The notes under the pieces are model-generated. The model saw nothing but the letters and a program-made list of their open reading frames with translations. It was not told where the DNA came from and ran no database searches. Of a DNA stretch of 64,000 bases, positions 62,021-64,000 are shown piece by piece. The translations under genes and the position numbers were made by a program. The stretch comes from Candidatus Dojkabacteria bacterium (lineage in GTDB: Bacteria > Patescibacteria > Dojkabacteria > SC72): positions 1 to 64,000 of the forward strand of contig JALNYV010000002.1 of assembly GCA_023229785.1 (NCBI GenBank), read 5' to 3'. Position 1 is the first letter of the stretch; the number at the start of each line of letters is the position of its first letter.

Positions 62021-62476
62021 TTAAAGTTTCCACTCTATAGGAAACCCTGCATCTTTCCAATCATTTAACATACTTTCTATATCAAACTCATTAAATACCT
62101 CTATAGAGGCCAAATACTTCACTTCTTTACAACTATAAGACAATCCTAGAATTTTCTTATGTATATAACGTTCTCGAATATTTTCTTTGACTTTCATATC
62201 AACATATTTACTGAAAAAATCACCAACGATAACTGAAATACTTGTTCTACCCTTAAACAAATTAGATTCTCTAGCAAGATCTTCAGATATTTCTACCTTC
62301 ATACTATGTCCATCATAAGGACATTGATCACGAAATGAAATATCCTTACATGAGAAAGAATTGTACTGAGGATACCATTCTCTAAATAAATCCAATATAT
62401 CAATACCAGGAGTACCAATCTTATCTAAAAGATCTCTTTCACGACTACCAGTCTCAAACTTAACATAAAATTCCAT
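62021..62476 (-). CDS. Hypothetical protein
   Basis: 151 aa from the ATG at 62476; upstream in-frame codons run through tRNA-His and are not credible. Contains CPYDGHSMKVEISEDLARES and FNEFDIESMLNDWKDAGFPI. No family recognised. Lies between tRNA-His and tRNA-Lys. Confidence 0.6.
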   Translation of the reverse strand: MEFYVKFETGSRERDLLDKIGTPGIDILDLFREWYPQYNSFSCKDISFRDQCPYDGHSMKVEISEDLARESNLFKGRTSISVIVGDFFSKYVDMKVKENIRERYIHKKILGLSYSCKEVKYLASIEVFNEFDIESMLNDWKDAGFPIEWKL

Positions 62477-62514
62477 AATATAAATCCTCTCATTTTTGGT
62501 TGGGTAATAAGTTG

Positions 62515-62587
62515 GGTGAAAGTTGGGATTCGAACCCAAATTATACGATTCACAATCGTAAATCCTAACCCTTAGACGACAATCACC
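62515..62587 (-). tRNA. tRNA-His(GUG)
   Basis: Anticodon stem TACGA/TCGTA with loop TTGTGAA, T arm TTGGG-TTCGAAT-CCCAA, acceptor GTGATTG/CTTTCAC (two mismatches) plus the His-specific G-1/C73 pair. Confidence 0.85.
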
Positions 62588-62599
62588 ATGTTTTTTAAG

Positions 62600-62628
62600 A
62601 ATGTAACATACTCCCAAAAAGTTGTCAA
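62600..62628 (-). promoter_or_regulatory. sigma70-like promoter of the tRNA region
   Basis: TTGACA (62623-62628), 17-nt spacer, TACATT (62600-62605), just before tRNA-His, the first tRNA of the minus-strand transcript. Confidence 0.65.
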
Positions 62629-62895
62629 GGCTTCTTGTAAACATTTTAAATTTAAAATATAACCGCTAAGTAATATTTTAAATTTAACTTGGCTCTTCTA
62701 GTCTGGAGAAGATATTAGACTAAAAGTATGTTACATTGTTCATCCAATTTTCAAAGATCATAACCTATAATCTCCTCTCTGTCAATCACATAATAACCTC
62801 CAAGTAAAATAAATTAACTAAGGATTCTTTTACCTATGAACGACTTACAAAAAGAACATTACTAAATTTAAAGCTAACTGTCAACTACAAAATAA
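62629..62895. other. Noncoding leader region with stacked promoters
   Basis: No credible ORF on either strand. Besides the promoter at 62600 it holds TTGACA-17-TAATGT at 62856-62884 and TTGACA-17-TATGAT at 62757-62785 in the same direction, so this appears to be the control region of the tRNA transcript. Confidence 0.55.
62757..62785 (-). promoter_or_regulatory. sigma70-like promoter
   Basis: TTGACA (62780-62785), 17-nt spacer, TATGAT (62757-62762). Stronger match than the one at 62856-62884. Confidence 0.7.
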
Positions 62896-62928
62896 AAAAC
62901 CCCATAACTTTTTAGGCTATGGGGTTTT
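62896..62928 (-). terminator. Intrinsic terminator
   Basis: Stem AAAACCCCATA/TATGGGGTTTT, minus strand followed by TTTTTT-rich sequence; 23 nt after the stop of the 62951 gene. Can work in both directions. Confidence 0.85.
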
Positions 62929-62950
62929 AGAACAATATTTAAATTATTCT

Positions 62951-63658
62951 TTATGTAGCCAAATGCCCTGCTACTCTACCCATAAACCCACCGATGCGTT
63001 GTGCTCCGGTTGTGATTGCACTTTTTACACGATTCTTTACATTCTTAATACCAGTATCAATCTTATCAGCTAACTGACCTGTTTTTGCTTTATTACTTTG
63101 ATGCTTTCCAACTAAAGATTTTCTTTTAGTTTCCGCTGATACTCTTGTTGCTCTCGCTTTTTCAGCTCTTTTCTGAATAGCTGCACCTTTTTGAGCTATA
63201 AATTCTGCTTTACCTGCTCCAACTGCTCCTGGTGTTACTGAAGGTTTCGGTGTTCCTTTAAAGTCTTTAAGTCTTTTTTGTGCTACTATATCTTTTGTTA
63301 CGGTTTTTAATTTATTTTTTGATGCACTACTACTTTTATATGCAGATACAGCATTTCGAATACCATGAGCAGCACCAGCAACAAATGTACCAATGCTTTC
63401 ATCAAGAAGAATCTCAGTTAATTCTTTATAAAGATCTTCGTTGATGTCATACCCTGTAATATCCTCAAGAACTGATTCCATAAGAGTCGGATACTTAAAG
63501 TTTTCCTCAAAGTAATCCATAACAATTGAGGTAATATAAGCGTCTTCTTCAGTCATCACATAATCATCATCAATTTCATAGTTATCCTCTACAAATTCAT
63601 TGATGATAGTAAAGAATAACTCATCTCTATCTGCTATCTGTTGTTCTGTTAGTTGCAT
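62951..63658 (-). CDS. Late protein with acidic N-terminus and basic Lys/Ala tail
   Basis: 235 aa from the ATG at 63658; an ATG at 63670 coincides with the predicted late transcription start and is disfavoured. Residues 1-85 are very acidic (FVEDNYEIDDDYVMTEEDAY), residues 90-235 basic and Ala/Lys-rich (KRAEKARATRVSAETKRKSL). This polarity is seen in prohead core or internal head proteins, which would fit late expression. No family recognised. Confidence 0.6.
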   Translation of the reverse strand: MQLTEQQIADRDELFFTIINEFVEDNYEIDDDYVMTEEDAYITSIVMDYFEENFKYPTLMESVLEDITGYDINEDLYKELTEILLDESIGTFVAGAAHGIRNAVSAYKSSSASKNKLKTVTKDIVAQKRLKDFKGTPKPSVTPGAVGAGKAEFIAQKGAAIQKRAEKARATRVSAETKRKSLVGKHQSNKAKTGQLADKIDTGIKNVKNRVKSAITTGAQRIGGFMGRVAGHLAT

Positions 63659-63675
63659 TATCGTTTCCATATTTT

Positions 63676-63683
63676 TATTTATA
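63676..63683 (-). promoter_or_regulatory. T4-type late promoter (TATAAATA)
   Basis: Exact octamer 18 nt upstream of the chosen ATG at 63658, between two late-type genes. Confidence 0.7.
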
Positions 63684-63690
63684 ATACTTT

Positions 63691-64000
63691 TTATTTCAAC
63701 TCACCACGTTCAGCTTTAGTCTTTGGATGTTCTTGATAGTTACTCATAGGAATAACTTTCTTTTTATTCTCTCTATCTTGATGTTCAGCTTCAAATGTGT
63801 GAGTTGGATGATTTAAATTTATACGAGTATCATCATTCTTATCTATATGGTGTTGAATAGGAAATGTGAAAGGATCATTAGCTACTCCAGATTTATCACC
63901 AGTAGGTTTATCATTCTTTGTTGCTATAGTACCATCTGCTCCAACGTTAGTAGTAGCAGAAGTTGCCGCAGAAATATGAACAGAACCTACTTCATGTCCT
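63691..64000 (-). CDS. Hypothetical protein, 5' part beyond window edge
   Basis: The C-terminal 102 residues are in the window: GHEVGSVHISAATSATTNVG ... FTFPIQHHIDKNDDTRINLN ... KTKAERGELK. Gly/Thr/Ser-rich then charged. Stop at 63691. No family recognised. Confidence 0.6.
   Translation of the reverse strand, partial: GHEVGSVHISAATSATTNVGADGTIATKNDKPTGDKSGVANDPFTFPIQHHIDKNDDTRINLNHPTHTFEAEHQDRENKKKVIPMSNYQEHPKTKAERGELK

Overview
The window is part of an AT-rich, T4-like myovirus genome, probably marine. Evidence: T4 baseplate, tail and head-completion genes (gp4, 5, 6, 7-like, 8-like, 25, 26, 27-like, 48, 53), the T4 replication/late-transcription block dsbA-33-59-32, RNase H, PhoH, ClpP, and T4-type late promoters (TATAAATA). 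Tail-fiber proteins and small conserved genes resemble those of marine T4-like phages. A phage-borne tmRNA in the permuted (two-piece) format points to a host lineage that uses this format (alphaproteobacteria or marine cyanobacteria); the host is an inference.

Layout. 1-14063: adsorption module, mostly minus strand: a collagen-like fiber, a three-domain glycosyltransferase with an FkbM methyltransferase (plus strand), small tail genes, a glycosyltransferase, five tandem beta-propeller fiber proteins and an S74-chaperone fiber. 14056-30676: baseplate genes on the minus strand. 30715-35500: plus-strand gp4, tail-tube-like, gp26 with a likely -1 frameshift into a gp51-like ORF, and a tape-measure/hub protein carrying a glucosaminidase domain. 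A bidirectional terminator at 35499-35538 separates this from the minus-strand half.

35547-47651 (minus): gp32, gp59, gp33, DsbA, a SleB-type lysin, permuted tmRNA, lipoprotein, Cas4-like nuclease, PhoH, ClpP, glycosyltransferases, RNase H, a phosphoesterase and a deoxyribosyltransferase-like enzyme. 47681-54403: a tandem pair of His-rich late proteins, a phosphoesterase, a Cys-phosphatase, RtcB RNA ligase, and NAD salvage (NadV, frameshifted, plus NadM-Nudix).

54500-62600 (minus): a large RNA zone with about 22 tRNAs mixed with tiny genes, a DUF2828/Ro60-like vWA protein, a second vWA protein and an HNH endonuclease. Unusual RNAs here include a circularly permuted tRNA candidate, two tRNAs interrupted by 42-46 nt inserts, and at least five stem-loops that share the same A-rich/CAGCAA internal loop as those inserts. 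RtcB and a Ro60-like protein next door suggest RNA processing or repair, which is an inference. Several consensus sigma70-type promoters drive this zone. 62896-64000 holds a terminator and two late genes, the last cut by the window edge.

Many tRNAs here are structurally divergent (short D arms, odd T loops, class switches). Anticodon calls were made by eye.
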